Positions 22,741-35,400 of a DNA stretch of 64,000 nucleotides are shown in pieces. The DNA is from Lingula anatina (lineage: Eukaryota; Brachiopoda; Lingulata; Lingulida; Lingulidae), in NCBI RefSeq assembly GCF_001039355.2, contig NW_019774714.1, positions 374,842-438,841 of the forward strand, given 5' to 3'. Within the stretch, counting starts at the first letter, position 1; the number at the start of each line of letters is the position of its first letter. A program made the translations under genes and the position numbers. Below the pieces are notes generated by a model. That model was not told where the DNA came from. It did no database searches and saw only the letters and a program-made list of their open reading frames with translations.

Positions 22741-23255
22741 GGCCCGCTTGGCCCGCCCTCTTTAATCGGAACAGCGTTGGAGGTCTGAGCCCCATGTCAT
22801 TCGGACGCGTGATCTGGACGCGAGATTTGGCTCCGCATCACCCAACTCGCCAAAGTAGTACACAGCCCATTTAAGTATGGAGCTTGATCGGTAGAGAAAT
22901 CACATGGGGGAACGGTGTAGTACAGAAATACCGTCGCGCATCGCCGAGAGTTAAAATTGATTAGAGATTTGGGGATTTGAATGCAAGTTAGCAAGAGACA
23001 GCGGTTTCACCAGCCAAGGGACTTGAGTGTAAAAATTCTAACTGCGAGTAAAAAAAGGATCGATAACTTGAAAGCTAAGCAGTCGTTACCAATTTCATCG
23101 ACGATTGCGGAGTAAACAAAGCGCGGGTCTCTCTCACTCACTCTCTTTCTCACTGCGCTGAGGAAACTTGGATATCAATCTAAAGGAGGTGTGGCGAACA
23201 GCGCACAATACAACACACGCTCGTCAGTGTATTATATTCACTAGCTCGCAACAGC

Positions 23256-23487
23256 ATGGAGGAGTTAGGTGTTAAAGATGTCCTCTGCGTCGCTGTTAAA
23301 CCTATTCCTATACCAACGAGCTTTAAGAGACCTTCGGCGTTCACGATAGACGCAATCATGGGTAACAATAACAGTAACAGTAGCAGTAGTGACAGTGAGG
23401 AGCACAAGGACGATGACATGGCCATGGTTGATGATGACGAGGATGATGACAACGCTAACATTGATGTATGCTCCATTTCGTCACTCG
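23256..23487 (+). CDS. tbx20: Tbx20 exon 1: N-terminus with eh1-like motif
   Basis: ATG at 23256 starts [10 protein letters not shown]; no upstream in-frame Met-containing extension was chosen because the region before it looks like 5' UTR. Contains FTIDAIMG and an acidic tract. Donor TCG|GTAAGT, phase 1. Confidence 0.85.
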
Positions 23488-26400
23488 GTAAGTCGCGGTG
23501 TACATGTACTTAGTTATATGGAGGTGTCCTTAAAAACTGTAAAACCATTTGCAATCACTGTTACATGTGTGTCGTTACAAACATGCATTTCTGGATTTAT
23601 TATAAATATTTCCCCAGTAGTTTAAGTGTCAAATATTTTTTAACCATTTAATTCCGATGTGGTTGAATGCCTTGCTTGAGAACAAGACCATTATTTTGGA
23701 AAAAATTATTCTAGATTTGCTGTAAAGGCTATGTAAGATGTCCTTGTTATTCTTGTTGATTTAATATTATCTTAATGTCAGGGAGGCAGAGCGTGATATC
23801 TTACAGTTAAAGTCGGGGTTAAAGAGAACCCATGGAGGAAAAATAAATACTTGTATTTTTCAAGATAAATAGTATTCGAACTGGAATTACACTGAAAATA
23901 TACATGCACATTTTAAGTCCCGGGTTAAAAGTTGAGGCACAAATCCAGTATATCTTTGCAACGTCTTGAAGCAGTACAAAAAGGAGTTTATTTTACGTGA
24001 GAAAATGTAGACAACTGACTAAGTGCGATGGTAAATATTTTCAAGAAGTTTACTAACACAAATAAAGTAAAAAAAGCATTTTGTACAAATAAGACGCGAT
24101 GCCCGGGTATGTAGCAGTCACGTGTAATACTGTTGACAATTAAAATGGACCATATTTACATTAAATAAAATATCATTATTCATAAATATAAATAAGTCCA
24201 ATTCAAGTTATGGAATGATAGTTATTTATTAAAAACCAAACCACCGTCTAAAAACTAGTTGTAGACTATACTGTATAATTGCAGTAATATAATTGCTTTT
24301 AAGGTATTTTGAATGAAAACAAATTCCTGCTGATAATAAGAAAGATGTTCCATTGCTTACCGCCCTAACCATTCTCATATTCAGCATGTCACATTAGAGA
24401 ATTTACTATAACTTCGTTATTACCCCGGTAGACTATAGAAACCTGAGACAATTTCCAATAACATTTTAGGTTTTTTATCCCCATTTTGCGGTTTACTTTA
24501 AACCGCGTTCTGTTGTTGGCAGACTTATTTCAACACCAACACTGAAATCTTATATCTCGGCAACAGTTCTAGTTGTTGTATTTTTGCTAATCAAGCCCCA
24601 TATCAGTCTACTAAGTCAGGGAGGCGAGGAAACTCAACTCGAAACTCTGAAACGTACAAAGGCCGTTTACCATTTTGATCAATACAAATTATATTAGCGA
24701 AGATTTAATTTTCACCCTTTCTTTGGCAATAAGTATAAACACTCGAAACAAGCAATCATATTTGTACAATGAAAATTTTATTGGAGGTAATGAATGGCAT
24801 TAGTCGGCCAGTTAAATGGCAATTCAGGAGGCGGTGGGGAATGATATCTCATAAAAACGATGAGGCTATCTCTCTTGACACCGAAAATGTAAAAATAAAA
24901 TCAACACGCTATACATTCATAGCGAAACAATGGCATCAATTTGAAAATTCTACAAATACCCGATGAAAAAAATATAGCGTTTTGATTCTCAGGACTTCTG
25001 ATTCTGTGCGTCTTTAACTTGAATTATTTGTAACCGACTTCAAGGCATTGAATGACCTTTCATCGCTTCACGGCAGGTATCAACCACTTTATTCCCCCTC
25101 AATACTCCGTTGGATTTAAGAAATTCAACTAAGTTATTATTACCGGTGTCAATTTTCGGGAAAATCTGTCGGTTTTGTCGGTACCCCAATGCAGACCTTG
25201 TGATTATGACGAACAGAAGAATTGAAATAGATGAAAGCAAATGATCTCCTTGGTCATTCATGTGTCGAAAAGCGGCTTTATGCGTTAAGCGTTTCACAAT
25301 TTTTGTGATGTAACTTCAATTTTCAAAGTTGTAATTTTCTTGTCATTGCCTCTGTTATGTCAGGGAGCTCTTACACCGTGTTAATCTCAATATCTTTTCG
25401 CCAGTATTGGGTGTCAAACATCACATTGCAGGACAATTAGTCAGATGGAAGATATTTTGTAGGAAAGTGCTCTGGGTCTCCATTGTTTGTGTAGTCTGGG
25501 CGAAAGTGGAAAATTGAGAGATGTCGACTGAAAACTTAACTGTATACATTCAATCAAATATCACTTAAAATTTTTCCTGGATCTTATGTTTAATCGATGT
25601 AATAGACCGTGTTTTGCTTGACTTTTTTGAACGAAGGAGCTGGTTTAATCAGGTTGCCAGTGATGACTAAGAAAAATAAATGAAAGCACGGTTCATGTCC
25701 TCTTATCTATAAACAACAAATTCATGACGGCCATTGCTGACTTAAACTGGCAAAATTGCGCATTTTGTCATGAGTTTGAGAAATGTTTACAAATCAAAGT
25801 AACAACAAACGACAACGTCTTTCCATCTAAAACTCTCTAGTTCAGCGAGTTTCTTCACGCCCAAACTTATCTAATGGACGCCAAAGTGACAGAACGCTGA
25901 CAACAGATGACATCATGATGACAGCAGACGACATTTAACGTCACGTGCTGACAAGACAAGACAGGACCAAGCTGAACATCTTCTAAAACCACAATACTTT
26001 TCTTAATGCCCAGAATTTGGATGAAATACATTTACTCCTGGTTTGAGCGATAATTCTTAAAAGAAGTCCTCTTTGGCTGGATAACTATGATGCAGTTCAG
26101 TCAAGTGTTATTTGACGGTATGTACGCCTGTGGTAGGTTGTGAAGAAAAACGGACTTTACATTGGTTAAAAACGACGACAAGAACTACTATGCGAGATAC
26201 AAAACACCTTGTGGCATGTCATACAAATGTACACCAAGCTTGATGGGCTGGGGTTCCGCAAACTCGGCCGTTGAAGGAGTTGTAACACCTTCTGCTACCA
26301 ACCGCTGAAACACAAACAGCCATCCCAGATTAAATAATAAAAAAATGTTTCTGCTATAGTCTATTTGTCACTGCTACGGCGACATGAGGTCTTCTTTGCA

Positions 26401-28735
26401 AATGTATTTAGAGTCGAAGAAACCCTTTTAAAACAGAAAATGCCCAGATACGAAGAAATTATGTATCATTTTGAAAAACAGTTTTTCTGGCGTGCGTGTG
26501 CGTGTGTTTGTGATTTTTTTTTCAGTCGTCCACTGCCGCCGTAAAACCTGATGTAAAAGCCGAACATTTAGCAGTAATATAAAGGGCTGAATAATTAGGA
26601 TAAATTACCATTTTCAAGCAATAATTAGTCACGTAAATGGGGAATAAATATTTGCTAATCACATTGTTCCTTGATTAATGCGATTATATAAACTTAATTG
26701 TCTGAGCCATTTTTTCCAAGTCAGTCTTATAAATTAGGTGTTGATATTGTCAGTATTTTCAGGCAGTGGTGATTTTAATCATTATTTTGGAGACATGTTT
26801 CGACAAAATAATAAGATGATAAACGAATTTGTTAAAAGGTAATTTCAAATATATTTAAGTAAATAGAGAAACAGATTTCATAATTCCAATTTAAGCCCTG
26901 CTGCTATAACCCTACTCATTTTTTATATACCGTTTGGCATAACTAAGCGTTTCTGAATTTCATTATGTCATCTTTGTATTAAAATTAGTTTGATTCTGTA
27001 TGAGATACTGTATCAGTCAGGTTATTCGTTTCCAAATATTTTCAAATTTTATTTAATTTTGATAGCATATCTATAATGCTATAGCTATACGCTTTGATAT
27101 ATTTTCCAAGTTCATTAATAATTGATAGCATTATTTGTTAGCTATAGGCTTAGAAAGGAATTCAAAAAAGACACTTTTATTGATTGTGAACTTTTATTGA
27201 TAAAAGAACACGAGGGCGTGGACTGATGACTGTAATATTTGGATATCTTGTCATTTAACTCACTTTTGCAGTAGCATTTCACGGGGCTCTTCTGACTTTG
27301 ATGATTACAGTTTCCTTTAAAATCTATCACTGCTCTTTCCTTTCGTTCTTTCTTTCTTCCGGGCTCTTCTGGCTTTGATGATAAAACAATTTACTTCAAA
27401 AATCTTACACCGCACTTTTCCTTAGTTTGTCAACTAATTGTCAACAAACGACAGTTTGACTGTGTTCAAAACCGTACGAGTTAAATCCCTTCAACGCTGC
27501 TAAGACTACCGTTGTCTTTGAAGATAGTAATTTGGAGAAAAAAACGGCATTTTGTTGTAACTGTGTGTCTTCAAATGATGGTTGATCATTAGACGCCAAA
27601 GCAGTTACAACACATTAAAGACAAGCGACGGGGAAGCCTCAAAAAGACAACATGTTCAACAATTGAATCTTAAAAAGGAAATTAGAATAATGTATTTTAC
27701 AATAAGCATGATAAAAGCGTATCACCGGTTGTGACAAATAGTGGCAATAGAAGTGTTTCGTGTCACTGTCATAATGGCGTGGGCGACCTTTGATGCCAAA
27801 TCACGACGTCGTCAGCGATAGTAACTTTAGCGATTCCTTGCCTCACACTTACTGTAACAGTAACTTCGTGATCGACTAAAGTCATGCATCATTAACTCGG
27901 CGTTCTGCATGGCCTAGGGCGCTTGGTTATTTTTGTTAAGTATCTGTTGGTCAACAAATGATACATTGCCCAAGAGAACGAGTTTAAATGGATCTCAGCA
28001 GACTTTTAGGGTTATTAGTTAAAACAAGGCATTGCGAAATCTGGTAAAGACCAATTACTTACTTGATAAGGATTTCATCAAAATGAGAATATCGGCACCT
28101 TTTTGTGAATAATAAAACGTGATCAGAATAAAAACAAACATTCATCTGGAATTGGACTCTGTGAGTGGAGTCGGTAAAGAAATTTTATTCAACGAATCAT
28201 TTGCACAATTTTATTTGAACCAAGGTGGAAATACAGTTTTGACTCTTTTATGCAAGTATTGCATACCGTAATTCAAAATATTGTTTTATAATCCAATGCT
28301 TATTATAATATATTGTTACATACGAACACCATTTCATTCTTATTATAATTTTTGAAAAATATTGGCAAACAAAAGAGAAATTTCCGGCTACTTCAAGAAG
28401 CAATAATTCTCTTTTTTTTCCTTTTTCCAGAGAGACTTGCCCACAATGCAAACGGCTTCACCACAAGTTCGTCAGCGGAGCTAACAAAAGCCGACACCAG
28501 CCCATCTAAGTCCGACAGCGCCTTCAAAACAGTGGTGAGCACAGAGAAAACTGGGAAGTCACGGAACGCACCGGACAGTAAGTCCACTAAGCCACTGGTC
28601 AGCGGGAGTGAGACGCTGGCCGGAGTGCACTGTCGTCTGGAAACGAAAGATTTGTGGGCGAAATTTCACGAACTGGGGACAGAGATGATCATTACTAAAT
28701 CTGGAAGGTGAGATAAATGGTGCCTGTAAAATATC

Positions 28736-28788
<53 letters not shown>

Positions 28789-29367
28789 CAAATAGACGCA
28801 ATGATTATAAAATAAGTAAACAATTTATCATTTTCAATGTGATTCAAGTTGACGTTTCTTGATCAAAGGTTTTGCCATGAGATAGCAACAACATGAAATA
28901 CATGTAGATTATACTGTATTTTTTATATGCCTATTACATACTTATTTCGTGAAAAATATCAAGGAGAAAGATGAAGCTTGAGGATAAAAATGTAACACCT
29001 AAATTCGAGCAAACGGTACATGAAAATTAACAAAGATTCATCCAAAGTGAAAAACCGAAAATAAAGTTCCCCGAAGACGAAAATGTATATAGTAGAACGA
29101 TTTTGAGATATTGGAGGAAAGGTTTAATGTGTTTGGAGCCCAGGGATTTGATGACTGTTGCTTGTTCATAGTTGTAACATGGTTTTCCTAGATTCATATC
29201 AAAGAATCAATGTAACGCGGTGGTAATGTCATATAACATTGCCCTCTGCCACCATATATAACGTGTGGTGACTAATTTATTCCGTCATAAATTAATTTAA
29301 ATTTTGTAGTGATTTTTGCGGAAAATAAAGTGTGTGTTATTTGATAGTGATTGTGCTGGCGTGTTCT

Positions 29368-29437
<70 letters not shown>

Positions 29438-32400
29438 GGATGAGCATGTTTTGTTTTGTTGATGATTATGATACAGGTTTATCGACCGATTAACAGTCAG
29501 TGAAATACCAAGTTTGTTTAAGAGAACTTTGGTTGGTTTGAAAAAATAACTGAAAGATAAATTTTCAAACCTTGGTTATTTAAACTCGTTGGAGCTCACA
29601 CCTTCGTGATTAGTTCGAGTGGCGTTTGGTTGAAGGATTCTTTTCGCACACGGAGGTAATGGGGACTTACGAACACTTAATGCTTCTAACTTTCTTGGTA
29701 CTGCTTGCCTTGAAATAATCCAGTTCTCTGTTATTTTTCCCAAGGTGCCTCGGCGATAACACGCTTTGGATAACTTTCACTTAAAAGCTTGTCAATTTTC
29801 ACCATTTTTCAATGTTAACAACGGCATGTTAATAATTTATTACTCTAATTTAATGCTTAATTACGTAAACCGATTTGGTTGATCTGGATTGATGTTTTGA
29901 TTATGGCGCTATTTATGAAAATTAAAAAAGTATATTTTCCATAAATCAAGGGTAAAATCTGCGAGGCTGCAATTTCACTACTCTTGCTGAATTTGGGGTG
30001 GTAATACGATCTCCTAATAACCCCCAAAAGCACAAACATAACATTTTTAGTGCGGTAAACAGCCGTAGTGCTGCTTAGGTCTGGCAAGTGTCAAAAGCCA
30101 ATTGGAAAGAAAACACAACCTTGCCGTCTGTTCAAGTTTTCAAACCTTTTAATTTAAAACCCAGATCGATAAATGTCCTTCTCTTAAATATTGACATTGC
30201 AGAATGCCGAGGGTTTGTGTAAGATGCTTGTTAGCGGGCTGGTTACCGGCGTTCGTAAGGGGAAGGGGAAATGTTTGCAAATTTTTGGAGAAGTTTTTGT
30301 GAATTTTTACCCTCCATCAACACCTATATGAAAGCTAAACACACGTGTTTGTTATGTCTTGCCAGTTCTCCCGGCAGGTTACGTGTGGGGGAATGCTGTT
30401 ACGATCAGGGAGACTCGCTCATATTTTTAGCACTCTGCATCGGAAGTTTGAGCATCTGTGTGTAGAGATTTGGACGGTTTAGGTGAGGAAAAGACGCTAA
30501 AAAAATACAAACTCATTAATTGTGTAACATCGCTGGTAACAAGCCGTAAGAGCGCGTGGCGAGGGCGGCCATATTTGTTCTAGAACGCACCCCCATTCCG
30601 CTTGACGACGTTGTCCTCCATTCATTCAATATTTTACAAAGTTTACAACTAAAGAGGACGGCTTTATTTCCCCATTCATTGATATTCACCGCGTAAAGTC
30701 ACCGTATCGCTATCGACTCACAATAGACAGGAACGTTCTCCTTTCTCTCGTACTTATTAATGGCAAACGCATATTCTTGTCGCGTTTGACATGATACGTT
30801 CTTCATGACGGCGTCTCCGTAGAAAGCTCCATTCTGAAAATCCGGGCTGAGAGAGAGAGAGAGAGAGGGGGGGGGGGGGGGTGCAAGCTTCATAGTTTTC
30901 GGATTAGACATCTGTGTTGTTTTTAGTTTTCAGTTCTCTGAGGATTGTGTTGCCTTGAAATACAAGTACAATTCTCTACCCGTAGGTGTGAAAAGGCAGT
31001 CAGATATAGAGTTCACATTATTTAGATTTTTCTCACCTCCTTACCTTAAATACCCTTATTTTGTACGTTGGGGATATTCGAGAACAATTCTTTTGTGCTG
31101 AGAATAAAAGTTAAAATACCTTTAACTTGACAGTGACGTACACAAATGTTGGCTTAAGTTGATCTGATCAGTCATGATATAGAATTATTGTCTTTATTTC
31201 CAAGATAACTTTATATAACGTGCACCGTTTGAAAAAGGTACCCAAGAATCCGTCCATTCGAAATAAAAACTAAGTTGAAAATTAACCCCTCTGATTCACG
31301 AAAAATGCAGAATTCTATTCCTTATTTTAAAAAGAAATATGGTAGTTTCTACAACTAAAGTATGGGTTTCTACGAATGGTTCGTCAACAATTTCAGTTTT
31401 ATCATCACACTACCTTTAAGTGTCTGCAACGCCCTTTACATAACGTGGACATTTATCATCCCAGTTTTATTCGGTCAAAGTTGTTCACTCGCCAGCTTTC
31501 ACATGTATGAATTTTCGAAAGGGCAGTTCGCAAGCAAATATTTACCTTTATACGCAGAAACGTTAACAGAACAACTAGATAATTATTTGATGACGTTTAC
31601 CCTTTACCCCACGATTCTTTTATCCTCATTACTCTACAGTAATACACAATCCTTGCTTTATCCTTGAGGGCAATTATAGGAGTTTCTTCCTCTTCTTTTT
31701 CATTACTTTTCCTTTTTCAAAAAATCTTATTTTCTTTTATTTATTTATTTAATTAATTATTTATTTATTTCATCTTATTTTATTTTGTCTTCGGACAGTG
31801 AACAAAATGTATTTAATTAAAATTTTGATTGCAGGCGTATGTTTCCTACCCTACGAGTGTCGTTCAGCGGGCTGGAGTCAGATGCTAAGTACGCCGTCCT
31901 CATGGATGTTACACCAGTTGACGGCAAACGCTACCGTTACGCTTATCATCGCTCCTCGTGGTTGGTAGCGGGGAAGGCTGACCCTCCTCTTCCATCTCGG
32001 CTCCATATTCACCCGGACTCCACGTTCTCCGGGGAGCAGTTACACAAACAGACCGTGTCCTTCGAGAAAGTCAAACTGACCAATAACATGATGGACAAAA
32101 CTGGACATGTGAGTGACCCATCTCTCTCCCTCTCTTTCTCTCTCTCTCTCTCTCTCTGTTCGGTAAAGATCATTTTAGCGTCGACCATGAAAACAGTTTG
32201 AATTTAAAAAATCATTAGTCATTTTGTTTTTCAGGAAAAAAATTAATTAATTTCCGCTTTGAAAAAAAATACAATAAAAACTAGACATAATTAGAACAGT
32301 CAGCAGTAGGCATATGTAGATCTGGAAGGTAGCTTTCCCTTCCAAACGGCTAAGACGTTATTTAGTTTCAAAGCATCCATTACTAAGGTACTTCAGGATG

Positions 32401-35400
32401 TCTCTTTAAGGATTTCAGAAAAGATCATCTGGACACCACTTCACTGACATGTCTGGCGTCCGTACTTTCATTGGTTAATTGTGCTGCTAAGACGCATTGT
32501 TTACACTTATTACCATGTCAGTGCGAGTCGTAAGTTAATGGTGCAGAGTTTATGAAACACTGCCGGACGCTTTCACGCACGTGCTCCACGTCACTTGTCC
32601 CCTACTTGTCAATCGGCGGGCTTTGTTGAAGTCTCTGGGAAAGTAGGGGAAAGCGAGGGTGATAAACCGAGATTAGACGTATCCGAATCTTTTTTTGAAT
32701 TACTTGGGATGAGAATATGAGATGAGCTTAGCGTTACACGAGGGAGATGAAATACCAGGCTTAAGAATCACTTTCCAAATTACTTATCAAAGGTTATCTC
32801 GAATTTCATATGAAAATAAGACACGGGTGACAAACGAGTTTAAGGGTGAAATCAGGAAAAATCATTAATGTTTCTAAATTTTCTTAACTCAGACCCTCTT
32901 TTTAAATTGATGTTTTAAATTCTTTAAATATGCGAAAAGGGTTTAATGTTAAACATCGACTCGTTTGTTTAAATCCCACGTGTCATTACCATTACTCTTT
33001 CATAAGGAGAACAAAGGGCATCATGACAATATAATTAATTTGTATGATTAAAACAGCTAACAATGCAAAGAATACTAAGTACTGATACCATTGAAAGCCG
33101 TATGGGTCAACCCTGCCGTAATTTGTTACAAAGGATATCTTACTCAGGAACTGGAGAAACATGCACTTTGAATGTTCTCTTAAATAGTCAGATAACACAT
33201 GGTACGTTCAGTTTAGTTTCGAATTTTGAAATTAAACGGAGAGTCATCAGCATTAACCCACGCCGGAGATATTATTATGCAAACGTCATGTTCATGTAAT
33301 TGGTTTTGTGTCGTTTTGGTACATTTTTATTTAATTTTTTTGTTTTTAAACAAACAAGCTTAGGCTGAAATATTTTCATAACTTCAATGATTTTGAAAAA
33401 AAAGTTGATGATAAATATATAGTATTGGAGACTCTGAAATGATTCTTTTTGTTTGGAATGCAATTATCATGCGTCAAAGATCATTCTGTTTTATTCATAT
33501 TAAACTATTGAGAATGTCTAACAATTCAATTGCGTGCAGGGAAATCGGTGTGATGTCAACCTATTTCTCAATTTCCGTAAAATGGGCTATTAGATCAGAT
33601 TATCTTTTTTCACCCATCGTGAAGAGAACTATGCACCGTCCTGGGGTTTTCTTGATTTCTCGATTTCATATTTTTTTTAACCACGCGTTTTATGCTTAAG
33701 GAAATCTAAACCACTTATTTTCAGTTTTGCAGGGTTGCCAAGTTTTTCAAAGTGGGTAGATTAATTCCTTATCGTGTTATTAGAATAAAATGAAAGTTGG
33801 AAACAAAGGAGATCAATTGCCTAAATGCACTGATTGCACTTCGATACGCTGAAGATAACCAACGCTGAGGATATCTTGAAGAACACTCATGGAAATTAGA
33901 TTAATACTTTTCGGGAATCTATGTAATTGGCAGTTTTGTCTAACTCTTTTCTAATTTTGATGACTATTCCTCACCATCACTATGTACTGATCCAATGAAA
34001 ATATTTTCTCAAATCGGGATTTCGCTCTCAAGGCAAACAATTAAGCAAAAACCTACAGCTAATGTTCTTTTTCCAGATCGTGCTGAATTCTATGCACAAG
34101 TACCAGCCCCGGATCCACCTAGTAAAGCTAGCAGATACCACGCCAACCAACATTACAAGTCTGGACCACGAGGAACACAGGACATTCGTCTTCCCGGAAA
34201 CTATGTTTATCGCAGTGACGGCTTACCAGAACCAACTGGTGAGTTGAACACCAACCTTAACAAGGATATTATTATTATTATTATTTTATTATTATTATTT
34301 AACTATTACCATGCTTGGCATGTCGCCCTAGATATTGTAGATATTTGTATTTCATAATTTTTCGTCTGTTTGTTCATGCAGTTATTCTTTTTTATGTATT
34401 CATTGTTGATTGAATTATTTGTTTTTTTTTCTTTCTTCTTATACCCTGTTTGTAGTAATAATATTATTAAAATTTTTATCGCAAGCATATTTCTTTCATC
34501 GTTATTATGCAAAAATCAATATTATGCAAATCGATAAAATTAAGTGAAAATACGAGATTTAAGGATACGGATGTCACAATAATTTATAATTATCAATACA
34601 ATGTATGTTAATTGCTTTATTTTTTCTCGAAAATTTACAGATAACAAAGCTCAAGATAGAAAGCAACCCCTTTGCCAAAGGTTTTCGCGACTCTTCAAGA
34701 CTGACTGATCTAGAGAGGTTCGTATCACGTGACGCACCCCCACTATTGAATTTCTCGACTTCAAAATCTAAAGATCGGTTAATATGTTGACGTCATTTAA
34801 AAGCAAACAAGGGCTTCATTATGTGGAAATGTTATTCTAGACCCTCTTCCCTTCGAGATCACAATCGCTATTAAGATGCTGGTCATGCTTCAAATTGAAT
34901 TATAACAAAAAGAGTTAAATGTGTGGATTTGCGAGTAGCGTCTACACACCTTGGCAACGTTGATGAATGGTTGATAAATGCGAAGCTTGTTAAACGAACC
35001 GATCAATGTTAACACGGTAGAGGGTGGTTATGTCGCATACGCCATTGTTGGTGGCGATTTATGTTTAATTATCACGGCGTTATTACTAATAATAAAAACA
35101 TTATCAGTGTAGTTGATGGTAGGAACGCCCTGTTAACATTTATGTTGGGTTTTACGATTCAAAGAGCAAATGGTCTGATTTCAATAGTAAATAACCCTCT
35201 TTTGCAAAACTTTGTGTTAAACATTCTAGTAAAACGTGTTCTGTCAGTAGGACATGGGAATGTATGTAAAGGGCGTTGCAGACACTTAAAGGTAGTGTTA
35301 GTTTAAACGGGTTGCTGTCAATCATTTTTGATATTTTGATATCACCTGACTTGTGTGCCTTTTTCAACAGCAAATTCTATCACGTTAAGGTCGAAGTAAG

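Noticed and set aside
31362-31667. 101-codon frame in Tbx20 intron 2 with a peptide also encoded near 35300
   Set aside because: The shared peptide is only the 36 bp inverted repeat; no similarity continues beyond it.
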